A stretch of DNA of 21,544 nucleotides from Bacteroidales bacterium (lineage in GTDB: Bacteria > Bacteroidota > Bacteroidia > Bacteroidales > Marinilabiliaceae), in the NCBI GenBank assembly GCA_900766825.1, contig CAAFWU010000011.1, forward strand, positions 1-21,544, read 5' to 3'. Every line of letters begins with the position of its first letter. The first letter of the stretch is position 1. The position numbers and the translations under genes were made by a program. Positions 16,386 through 21,544 of the stretch are shown here, in pieces. Under the pieces are notes generated by a model that saw nothing but the letters and a program-made list of their open reading frames with translations, searched no databases and had not been told where the DNA came from.

Positions 16386-16685
16386 ATGACAAACAAACCC
16401 TTTTCCGACTTCTACCTCACCGACCGTGAGAAGAGACGCCTGGCGGTGTACAACGAGATAATCAATCTCTACAACCGCATAGTAACCGAGTTCCCCGATT
16501 GCCCAGCTCCCATAGCCTTATGTGTTCGCACCATAAACAATAGTAAGGACTACGCCAACTTTAGGGCAAAATACCCCGAGTACCCCAACACGGGCCAGGG
16601 TATCCGAAATATTATTTACGGCAAAACCAAGTTGCAAGCCAAAGTAACCGACTTCATAGAGAAGCAAAAAACCGCAATCGAATGA
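16386..16685 (+). CDS. Hypothetical protein, 99 residues
   Basis: A basic, helical protein (MTNKPFSDFYLTDREKRRLA, then VYNEIINLYNRIVTEFPDCP) with a C-terminal KLQAKVTDFIEKQK helix. It lacks signal and membrane segments. The family is not recognised. Its last 4 bases overlap the start of the next gene (ATGA), so translation of the two is probably coupled, which points to a shared role or shared dose with the HTH protein. Confidence 0.7.
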   Translation: MTNKPFSDFYLTDREKRRLAVYNEIINLYNRIVTEFPDCPAPIALCVRTINNSKDYANFRAKYPEYPNTGQGIRNIIYGKTKLQAKVTDFIEKQKTAIE

Positions 16686-16987
16686 AACCAGAGAGCAACA
16701 CCCTTGCGGAACTCACCCGAGCCATCCGCCTACTCGCCTGCTCCAACGCCCAACTCCTCACTCTGGACGATGCAGCACTCTATCTACGCATCGCGCGCTC
16801 CACACTCCTCAGTCGGGCCCGCAGCGGAGACATCCCCCACTTCCACCACATGAAAAACATATGGTTCAAGCGTTCCGACCTCGACCAATGGATAATCACA
16901 GGTCGCACCGCCTCACAAGAAGAAATCGACCAACTGGCCGACCTCTACATACGCCAAGCATCCCGCAAACAACAAACCCACAAATAA
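16682..16987 (+). CDS. Excisionase-like helix-turn-helix protein
   Basis: A 101-residue DNA-binding protein of the MerR/excisionase type (HTH_17-like). The signature is LLTLDDAALYLRIARSTLLS, then RARSGDIPHF and WFKRSDLDQWI, at about residues 24-72. This is the typical layout of a short winged HTH ending in a D-L-x-x-W-I strand. In mobile elements such proteins act as recombination directionality factors or as regulators. Here it lies 4.3 kb from the integrase but directly before the replication gene, so a replication or regulatory role is also possible. It overlaps the previous gene by 4 bp. Confidence 0.8.
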   Translation: MKPESNTLAELTRAIRLLACSNAQLLTLDDAALYLRIARSTLLSRARSGDIPHFHHMKNIWFKRSDLDQWIITGRTASQEEIDQLADLYIRQASRKQQTHK

Positions 16988-16999
16988 CACCCCAAGCCT

Positions 17000-18055
17000 A
17001 TGAACGGTTGGATTGCTCTAAGCCGCAAGCTACTCGATTGGCAATGGCACGACGAGCCCAAAATGGTTGCTCTCTGGGTGCACATCCTACTCCGCGCTTG
17101 CCACGAAACAACCAAGTACAGGGGCATTACCACACAGCGCGGGCAACTGGCAACAACCTATCGTTTCCTTGCCGCCACCGTGGGGCTAAGCCACAAAGAG
17201 ATAAGGATTTGCATTAAAAAACTCCAAGAAGAGCAATCTATAACCCTTCAAGGAGTAAAAGGCGTGGGTATCATTATTACGGTCAACAACTACGACCAAT
17301 ACCAAACCACCACAACCACCAAAACGGCAAACCAAAGGGCACACCAAAGCGCAACCCCAAAACCCTCAAAATCAGAAGATTGCGAACAATTCAATGATAA
17401 CAAAGGGCACACTGAGGGCATTAAAAGGGACACTGAAAGGGCACTGAAAGGGAACTTAAAAGGGCACTCAAAGGGCACTGAAAGGGCATTTGAAAGGGCA
17501 CACTTTAGCAATTGTAAGTCAGATACTTACAGCCAAAACCCAACAACCAAAGGGCAACCCAAAGGCACACCCAAAGGCACACCCAAAGGCACACCCGAAA
17601 CACAACCCACGGATGCACCAATACCCCCCCCCATATACAACAATAAAACAATAAATAATAATACTACCTCCTCCTCCTCTCCCGCGTGCGAGAGCGAAAG
17701 CCCGAGCGAGCCGATGAGGATTAAGGCAATGGAAGCAAACCAATATCTCTACGAGATTATGTGCAGCCAGGTCTACGCCCCAATGGTGCTAATGCGCTCC
17801 AAGATGACGCCCGAAAACGTGCAACAATACCTACCCGAGTTTGTGGCACAGTGCCAAGTGCAAGAGAAGACGTGGAGAGACATAAGAGACCTAACAGAAC
17901 ACTTCGCAAATTGGCTCCAAAAAAAGCAATGCTATTTGAGCCAGAGCCCCAAGCCCCCCACCCCCGAGACCCGAGCCGACCAAGAGCAAGCCCGCCACCA
18001 AGAAGTCGTAACAAGTGCCCTTAACCTAATGCTTAGCAGCACCCGCGACGACTAA
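17000..18055 (+). CDS. Phage-type replication initiator with winged-helix N-terminus
   Basis: A 351-residue protein that probably opens the element's origin, which lies inside the gene. Residues 1-100 resemble the winged-helix N-terminus of phage replisome organiser proteins (MNGWIALSRKLLDWQWHDEP, RGQLATTYRFLAATVGLSHK, and EIRICIKKLQEEQSI). Residues 100-235 are a disordered, Thr/Lys/Pro-rich linker whose DNA carries iterons and an AT-rich stretch. Residues 240-320 (YLPEFVAQCQVQEKTW, DLTEHFANWLQKK) resemble the C-terminal domain of Bacteroidota replication proteins that recruit helicase. The arrangement parallels lambda O. Helicase and loader genes are not in the window. Confidence 0.78.
   Translation: MNGWIALSRKLLDWQWHDEPKMVALWVHILLRACHETTKYRGITTQRGQLATTYRFLAATVGLSHKEIRICIKKLQEEQSITLQGVKGVGIIITVNNYDQYQTTTTTKTANQRAHQSATPKPSKSEDCEQFNDNKGHTEGIKRDTERALKGNLKGHSKGTERAFERAHFSNCKSDTYSQNPTTKGQPKGTPKGTPKGTPETQPTDAPIPPPIYNNKTINNNTTSSSSPACESESPSEPMRIKAMEANQYLYEIMCSQVYAPMVLMRSKMTPENVQQYLPEFVAQCQVQEKTWRDIRDLTEHFANWLQKKQCYLSQSPKPPTPETRADQEQARHQEVVTSALNLMLSSTRDD
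17402..17506. other. Candidate replication origin: iteron array in the initiator gene
   Basis: Nine AGGG-centred repeats of the form AAAGGGCACTG begin at 17404, 17415, 17426, 17438, 17449, 17461, 17472, 17483 and 17495. The intervals of 11 or 12 bp average about one DNA helical turn. Because 11 is not a multiple of three, the repeats slip through the reading frame, so they are kept at DNA level rather than as a protein repeat. Related units occur at 17334 and 17346. This is the pattern of initiator-binding iterons. Confidence 0.7.
17549..17596. repeat. Four 12-bp direct repeats CCCAAAGGCACA
   Basis: AAAGG cores occur at 17549, 17561, 17573 and 17585 with an exact 12-bp spacing, encoding a KGTP-type peptide repeat. 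They are variants of the iteron unit upstream, without one G, and probably belong to the same origin. Confidence 0.6.
17633..17666. other. AT-rich stretch, candidate DNA unwinding element
   Basis: About 34 bp of almost pure A/T with few C (ATAAATAATAATA core) interrupts otherwise C-rich DNA, 37 bp downstream of the repeats. The position beside the iterons is that of the helix-opening site of iteron origins. It encodes an Asn/Thr-rich linker. Confidence 0.5.
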
Positions 18056-18208
18056 AACCCGCCCGCCCGCTCAAAATCGCTCTATTTCGCCCCTTCCCGC
18101 CCATTTTGTGTCAAAAGTGATTAACCACACCACCGAGACGCAAAAGACCGCCCACAACCCCAAAGAACGCCAAAAACAAATATCGTAACCCCACAACCCC
18201 ACAAACCA

Positions 18209-18400
18209 ATGTTCAACTACAGCAAACTACCCGAGCGCGTTATCCTTGTTGTTGCCGCTGTCTTCATGGCCGCAACCATCGTATGCTCCGAGCCCCTCTT
18301 CCTCATCGGGGGCTGCATCTCAATTCTCCTCTTCTTCCTCGCCCAATCAATCCGAGAAGACGATGAAGACAACGAGCGAAACCGAAACTATTTTGAGTAA
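18209..18400 (+). CDS. Small membrane protein, 63 residues
   Basis: Two hydrophobic helices are visible (about 10-26, VILVVAAVFMAATIVC, and 29-46, FLIGGCISILLFFLA), followed by a strongly acidic/polar tail (REDDEDNERNRN). This predicts a two-pass inner-membrane protein. Phages use such proteins in lysis or superinfection control, but there is no evidence for either here. It lies after a 153-bp gap in which I see no promoter or terminator. Confidence 0.6.
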   Translation: MFNYSKLPERVILVVAAVFMAATIVCSEPLFLIGGCISILLFFLAQSIREDDEDNERNRNYFE

Positions 18401-18428
18401 CCGCCCCCCCCAAAAAAAAGCCTTGACA

Positions 18429-18689
18429 ATGTGGAACATCAAAAAAATACTTGGCATACCCCCATCCCTTGAGGGTACAGCCCAACTAACCATAGGCGAA
18501 AAGCAAACACTCCTCTACGCCTTCGCCCGCCTCAACAGTTCAGAAGATGAACTAAGCCGCCGCCAACGTGAAACAATTGTCCGCTCCCTCGTCTGCTCCG
18601 CAATAGTGCAAGTCACCGAAGCCCCCACAGGCGTTATTACTCTCCACCTCCTCGGTGGTCATAAACTCTTCATTTGCCCCGATGATTAA
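18429..18689 (+). CDS. Hypothetical protein, 86 residues
   Basis: A soluble protein starting MWNIKKILGIPPSLEGTAQL with a central helix (SSEDELSRRQRETIVRSLVC) and C-terminal strands (GVITLHLLGGHKLFI). The family is not recognised. The ATG at 18429 is chosen; an ATG at 18363 in the same frame would add 22 residues and overlap the small membrane gene. The following gene starts 20 bp later. Confidence 0.6.
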   Translation: MWNIKKILGIPPSLEGTAQLTIGEKQTLLYAFARLNSSEDELSRRQRETIVRSLVCSAIVQVTEAPTGVITLHLLGGHKLFICPDD

Positions 18690-18709
18690 CCCCCTCACCC
18701 CCCCCACCC

Positions 18710-19636
18710 ATGCAACAACCCACACCACAACCCCAAAACCACGTCCAGAGCCTGGGCGACATCATGCGAGCCCCAAACTTTGCCAGCTCCCTACCCACCC
18801 CACCCACCCCATCAGGCCCAGCCACCCCAACCACCCGCCCCACAAACCCAGTTATCGCCACCTTTGCCGAAGTCAAACCCCTATGGCCCGCAGCCGTGGA
18901 ATGTCAAAAACGATACGGTAGCAAAATAACCGACCTTGCCACCATCTTTGCCCCCCAATATCAGCAAGTGGTGGCCAGAGACCCCGACAAATGCATGACC
19001 GACCCCAACGTTCCCAGTCTCTCCGTGGTGGTTAACGCCTACGGCCTAAATGGCACTGTAGGTTGGATTATGGCACAAATGGAAGACCTCAACCGCGTGA
19101 CAGGCGGACACGACAAAGCCGATGCCCGTGAGCTACAGAGCGCAGCCGAGGCAATTGTGGTCAACTACCCCTATTTACGCCTAACCGACATCATGCTCTT
19201 CTTCTCACGGTTCAAAGCCGGTCTCTACGGCCGTTTCTATGGCAAAACCGACACAATGGTAATAACCACCGCCCTGTCGCAATACGCCACATGGCGCAAG
19301 GCCGAAATGGAGCGAATAGAACGTGCGCAAAACCAAGTGGCACAACTCATGGCGCAATTGCGAAACTTCAGCCGTGCCCAGTTCTCTATCGATGAACTCC
19401 GAATATCACCCCTTTGGGCGCAATTCACCGACCATCAGAAACAATGCTTTATGCGTCTGGCGGCCCAGCGGGACACCTCTAAGACGTGGGACAGGTACAA
19501 ATTCACCTTTTGCGTCAGGCAATACATCGCGCCCAACGGCAAAAAAGAGACGGGCTTTTGCCTTGACCCCAATTTGCACTCCGAGGACGAAAAGTTACTC
19601 TTTCAAACCCCTAACCCAATTTCTCCCCTTCCTTAA
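18710..19636 (+). CDS. DUF6633-like phage protein
   Basis: A 308-residue protein with a disordered Pro/Thr-rich N-terminus (about 1-45) and a helical core (MQQPTP start; core NYPYLRLTDIMLFFSRFKAG, then LYGRFYGKTDTMVITTALSQ). The core matches my memory of the Bacteroidales phage family DUF6633, which has no established function. A long helix with RATWRKAEMER-like charge follows. The C-terminal segment contains FCVRQYIAPNGKKETGF. It lies downstream of the replication gene, so a role in replication or packaging is possible but unproven. A terminator follows at 19650. Confidence 0.65.
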   Translation: MQQPTPQPQNHVQSLGDIMRAPNFASSLPTPPTPSGPATPTTRPTNPVIATFAEVKPLWPAAVECQKRYGSKITDLATIFAPQYQQVVARDPDKCMTDPNVPSLSVVVNAYGLNGTVGWIMAQMEDLNRVTGGHDKADARELQSAAEAIVVNYPYLRLTDIMLFFSRFKAGLYGRFYGKTDTMVITTALSQYATWRKAEMERIERAQNQVAQLMAQLRNFSRAQFSIDELRISPLWAQFTDHQKQCFMRLAAQRDTSKTWDRYKFTFCVRQYIAPNGKKETGFCLDPNLHSEDEKLLFQTPNPISPLP

Positions 19637-19649
19637 CTCCTTTACACCC

Positions 19650-19703
19650 ACCCCCGCCCCAGGGGGCGTTACGTACTTTTTACCCCTGGGCGGGGGTTTT
19701 ATT
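19650..19703 (+). terminator. Terminator after the DUF6633-like gene
   Basis: ACCCCCGCCC-(C)-AGGGG (19650-19665) pairs with CCCCTGGGCGGGGGT (19683-19697), a 15-bp stem with one bulged C and a 17-nt loop, followed by TTTTATT. It ends the first long early transcript or attenuates it before the next genes. Confidence 0.8.
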
Positions 19704-19744
19704 CCACTCACACACCCCCCAACAACAAAACACATAACCACCAA

Positions 19745-20203
19745 ATGAAAGAAAAAAAACTACTCTTCTTTGGCTCGGTGACCCTCTGCTACCACTTCAG
19801 CGACCAGGCCTACAACCACCTCCGAGCCAACGAAGCACTCTTTGGACGTGCCGAAACGTGCAAAACCGTAGACGCCCACATGGAAACCATGCAGCGGCTA
19901 ATCTACAAACGCCTCCGATGCTCAGACCCCAAGTGGCTACGATGCATTTTCAACATTGAGCCCCTCAACCTCTACCCCTCAAACTTTTGCGGTTTTAGGC
20001 TCAAAATAAACGACTTCCCCTACACCGTGGCGGCCTTCGACGTCTGCCAAACCAACCGCTGCAACTTCACGGAAAACGAGGAAAAGCACCACACCTTGCA
20101 AAACGAGATAATGAGTGCGGCTGCCCTCTCCCACCACCTTACTCTCTTTGGTGTAAAAGTGGACTACGATTTCACCAAAGACCCCAACGACATCTACGAC
20201 TAA
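19745..20203 (+). CDS. Hypothetical protein, 152 residues
   Basis: A cytoplasmic protein starting MKEKKLLFFGSVTLCYHFSD. It is rich in Cys and His (RLRCSDPKWLRCIFNIEP, NFCGFRL, VCQTNRCNF, HHTL, SHHL), which might bind a metal, although no standard zinc motif is clear. The family is not recognised. The next gene begins 3 bp after the stop, so the two are probably co-transcribed. It follows the terminator at 19650, so it may have its own promoter, though I found no consensus match. Confidence 0.62.
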   Translation: MKEKKLLFFGSVTLCYHFSDQAYNHLRANEALFGRAETCKTVDAHMETMQRLIYKRLRCSDPKWLRCIFNIEPLNLYPSNFCGFRLKINDFPYTVAAFDVCQTNRCNFTENEEKHHTLQNEIMSAAALSHHLTLFGVKVDYDFTKDPNDIYD

Positions 20204-20205
20204 CC

Positions 20206-20637
20206 ATGAGACTAACCGATTGCATAAAAATTGAAAACCGAAATTGGCATATGCAAAAAACACAAGCCCGAATGGCCACACCCTATCAAACCCGCTACGT
20301 GGTTTTTTTAACCAACGACACCCCCACCTCCTACATCCTCCAGATGCACAAGATTAACGAGTTTCTTGTCAATTATAGCGACCGTGCAAAGCAGTGCGGT
20401 TTCTTCGTGGCCAACCAAAGCAACATCGACCAAAAAGTAGACGAGGCACTCGACCTCTGCCGAACATTAGATGCCGTGTTGCTCATCTCCTACGAAGACC
20501 ACCATTTCCGAACTGACACCTGGTGCCAACGTCACCTCCTCCACGTCTCAAAAGTTAGGTGCGTTGAGTGCCCATGGCTACAGGACGACTTCGGAAATCA
20601 ATACATCGACAAGTTCATTTATTACCCAAAACAATAA
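20206..20637 (+). CDS. Hypothetical protein, probable paralogue of the next gene
   Basis: A 143-residue protein with a Rossmann-like alternation: YVVFLTND, a helix (ILQMHKINEFLVNY), FFVANQ, a helix (VDEALDLCRTL) and DAVLLISYED, then VRCVECPWL. The same order is seen in the protein at 20644. The start at 20206 is the first ATG, but ATG codons at 20251 and 20272 lie closer to the first strand and could be used. No family is assigned with confidence; the layout is faintly like AGP-motif DUF4406 or nucleoside deoxyribosyltransferase-like proteins. Confidence 0.6.
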   Translation: MRLTDCIKIENRNWHMQKTQARMATPYQTRYVVFLTNDTPTSYILQMHKINEFLVNYSDRAKQCGFFVANQSNIDQKVDEALDLCRTLDAVLLISYEDHHFRTDTWCQRHLLHVSKVRCVECPWLQDDFGNQYIDKFIYYPKQ

Positions 20638-20643
20638 AACAAC

Positions 20644-20991
20644 ATGAGCAAGAAAAAACAACTCTATGCCTTCTACTGTGCGGGCCCCGTATCAGAAGAT
20701 AGGCTAATGAAAGCAATGGACAAGTTCCACAACTACATGAAACAGAACAAGCCCCAAACGGAATTTGCAATAGCAATGTACATTGACGAGTGCCCACCCA
20801 ACATATTCGACCGTCTGGCCTTCTCGTCCGCAATGCGCAGAGTACGAGACGAGGGCGCAGTACTACTTCTTCCCAACGAAGACACCATACCCCGCGCCTT
20901 CTGGAAAGCACTATTTCACGAGCGCAAACCCGTAAAAGTGCACGTGATAAACCACCCACAGTATGGCGATGACTTTTTGTCCACTTTCTAA
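20644..20991 (+). CDS. Small AGP-motif protein, DUF4406-like fold suspected
   Basis: A 115-residue protein with YAFYCAGPVSEDRLMKAMDK at the start, a middle strand FAIAMYIDE, helix FSSAMRRVRDE, strand GAVLLLPNED, a helix FWKALFHERK and strand VKVHVI. A leading beta strand ending AGPxS and a later LLP motif recall DUF4406 and nucleoside 2-deoxyribosyltransferase-like phage proteins, but the match is weak. It starts 6 bp after the preceding gene and shares its layout. It is the last gene before a long terminator hairpin. Confidence 0.62.
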   Translation: MSKKKQLYAFYCAGPVSEDRLMKAMDKFHNYMKQNKPQTEFAIAMYIDECPPNIFDRLAFSSAMRRVRDEGAVLLLPNEDTIPRAFWKALFHERKPVKVHVINHPQYGDDFLSTF

Positions 20992-21031
20992 CATCGTGAT
21001 TAGTTTGTTTTATTGATTGTTTGTTTGTTAT

Positions 21032-21079
21032 CCACGTTGGCGGGGACGCTGTTTGTTCCCGTCAGCGTGGTTGCTTTTT
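21032..21079 (+). terminator. Long 16-bp terminator hairpin
   Basis: CCACGTTGGCGGGGAC (21032-21047) pairs with GTTCCCGTCAGCGTGG (21055-21070) over all 16 positions, three of them G-U, around the 7-nt loop GCTGTTT. TTGCTTTTT follows. The G-U pairs make the stem complete only in + strand RNA, consistent with termination of the rightward early transcript. Confidence 0.8.
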
Positions 21080-21082
21080 CAT

Positions 21083-21160
21083 CAACGTGTACACAAAAAC
21101 GGCTTTTCGTTAACACATTCCGCCCAACGTGTACACCAAAACGCCATTTCGTGTACATAT
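21083..21160. repeat. Two 36-bp direct repeats with GTGTACAC sites
   Basis: Units at 21083-21118 and 21125-21160 are identical at 30 of 36 positions and offset by 42 bp. Within them CGTGTACA occurs at 21086, 21128 and 21150, with the related CGTTAACA at 21108, so sites are spaced 22, 20 and 22 bp. GTGTACAC is a perfect palindrome. The array lies directly before the promoter of the methyltransferase gene and is a strong operator candidate. Confidence 0.6.
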
Positions 21161-21199
21161 TTTTCCCCCTTGTGTGCAAAAAATGCTCTACATTAACAG

Positions 21200-21227
21200 T
21201 TTGCACACGGTAAAATTCCTAAATTTG
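21200..21227 (+). promoter_or_regulatory. Candidate promoter of the DNA methyltransferase gene
   Basis: TAAATTTG (21220-21227) matches the Bacteroidota -7 consensus. TTTG at 21200-21203 could be the -33 element, although its 16-nt spacing is shorter than usual. Transcription would start about 35 nt before the ATG, downstream of the GTGTACAC array. Confidence 0.45.
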
Positions 21228-21268
21228 CTAAACTTATTAGCGCAACTCCTAAAAACTCCAAACCTCAC

Positions 21269-21544
21269 ATGACCACCAAACCCCTAACTCATGCCTCACT
21301 CTTTTCTGGCATTGGCGGTGCAGAACTTGCTGCACATTGGGCGGGCTTCACAAACGTGTTCCATTGCGAAATAAACCCCTTTTGCCAAGAAGTGCTCAAT
21401 CATTGGTGGCCCAACTCACAATCTTATGACGATATTACAACAACCGACTTCAGCCCCTGGCGAGGGCGTGTGTCAGTCCTCTCTGGTGGCTTCCCCTGTC
21501 AACCCTTTTCAGTTGCAGGAAAACGACGAGGCACGAATGACAAC
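21269..21544 (+). CDS. C5-cytosine DNA methyltransferase, 3' end cut by window
   Basis: The 92 visible codons run open to the window end. Motif I (SLFSGIGGAELAAHWAGF), the acidic E of motif II (HCEINPFC) and the catalytic loop of motif IV (GGFPCQPFSVAGKRRG) with the nucleophilic cysteine in PCQ are all present. This defines an AdoMet-dependent m5C methyltransferase of the Dcm type. Target recognition and any partner nuclease lie outside the window. In prophages such enzymes usually protect phage DNA from host restriction. The ATG at 21269 puts motif I at the expected distance from the start. Confidence 0.92.
   Translation, partial: MTTKPLTHASLFSGIGGAELAAHWAGFTNVFHCEINPFCQEVLNHWWPNSQSYDDITTTDFSPWRGRVSVLSGGFPCQPFSVAGKRRGTNDN

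Larger units (their letters stand above)
12412..21544. mobile_element. Prophage or prophage-like integrative element, left part
   Basis: A continuous block of accessory genes: integrase, opposing XRE repressor, control region, small rightward genes, excisionase-like HTH, replication initiator with iterons, and a phage-type DNA methyltransferase. Gene order (int, repressor, early, replication) is that of a temperate phage early arm. All genes from 14155 on read rightward with short gaps, and the + strand is strikingly C-rich. No head, tail or terminase gene is present in the window, so a satellite or other integrative element is not excluded. The left end lies between 12142 and 12412; the right end is outside. 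Confidence 0.82.

Noticed and set aside
17402..17596. CRISPR array
   Set aside because: The repeats are 11-12 bp, contiguous and without unique spacers, and lie inside a coding gene.
21000..21206. 68-codon minus-strand frame with a 14-residue repeat
   Set aside because: The peptide repeat is the translation of the 42-bp operator-like DNA repeat; the frame also crosses the terminator hairpin.

Overview
The window reads as a chromosomal segment of a Bacteroidota bacterium, probably order Bacteroidales. The supporting signs are genes without Shine-Dalgarno sequences, several -7 boxes of the Bacteroidota form TAnnTTTG, Bacteroidota-type families (DUF2851, DUF4230, a LytS/LytTR pair) and an integrase of the Bacteroidota type. 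A Prevotella-like or related genus is possible, but the sequence does not fix this. All family names come from reading the translations, not from a database search.

Host part, 1-12141. Three identical tandem tRNA-Asp genes (the first cut by the window edge) end at a terminator. A 460-bp gap follows that holds a degenerate array with an 11-bp period and a good promoter for thrA. thrA (fused aspartokinase/homoserine dehydrogenase) is followed directly by thrC (threonine synthase), with no homoserine kinase gene between them. Next come a secreted TPR protein with a strong terminator and a convergent DUF4230 membrane protein. A likely operon then carries a LytS-type sensor kinase, a LytTR response regulator and a DUF2851 protein. 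On the minus strand lie a CptA-like phosphoethanolamine transferase, a hypothetical protein and, beyond two in-frame stops, a short coding-like remnant. By eye, base composition of the + strand switches from G/T-rich to C/A-rich between about 5.4 and 6.5 kb.

Mobile part, about 12.2 kb to the right edge. A tyrosine integrase is followed by a divergently read XRE-type repressor with a coiled-coil tail and a control region containing a 12-bp-period CAAC array. A long rightward run of small genes then begins: hypotheticals, a PP-loop PAPS-reductase-like protein with a CC...CxxC iron-sulfur signature, a MerR/excisionase-like HTH protein, and a winged-helix replication initiator. The initiator gene carries an iteron array and an AT-rich segment that look like the element's replication origin. 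After it come small membrane and hypothetical proteins, a DUF6633-like protein, two probably paralogous small proteins, a long terminator hairpin, an operator-like repeat array and the start of a C5-cytosine DNA methyltransferase cut by the window end. No structural phage genes are visible, so this is the early/lysogeny/replication arm of a prophage or a prophage-like integrative element; its right end is outside the window.

The most notable signals are the intragenic iteron origin, the phased 11- and 12-bp arrays, the PAPS-reductase-like gene that keeps the Fe-S cysteines but lacks the catalytic C-terminal motif, a 10-bp inverted repeat enclosing a possible structured RNA in front of that gene, and the regularly spaced GTGTACAC sites before the methyltransferase.
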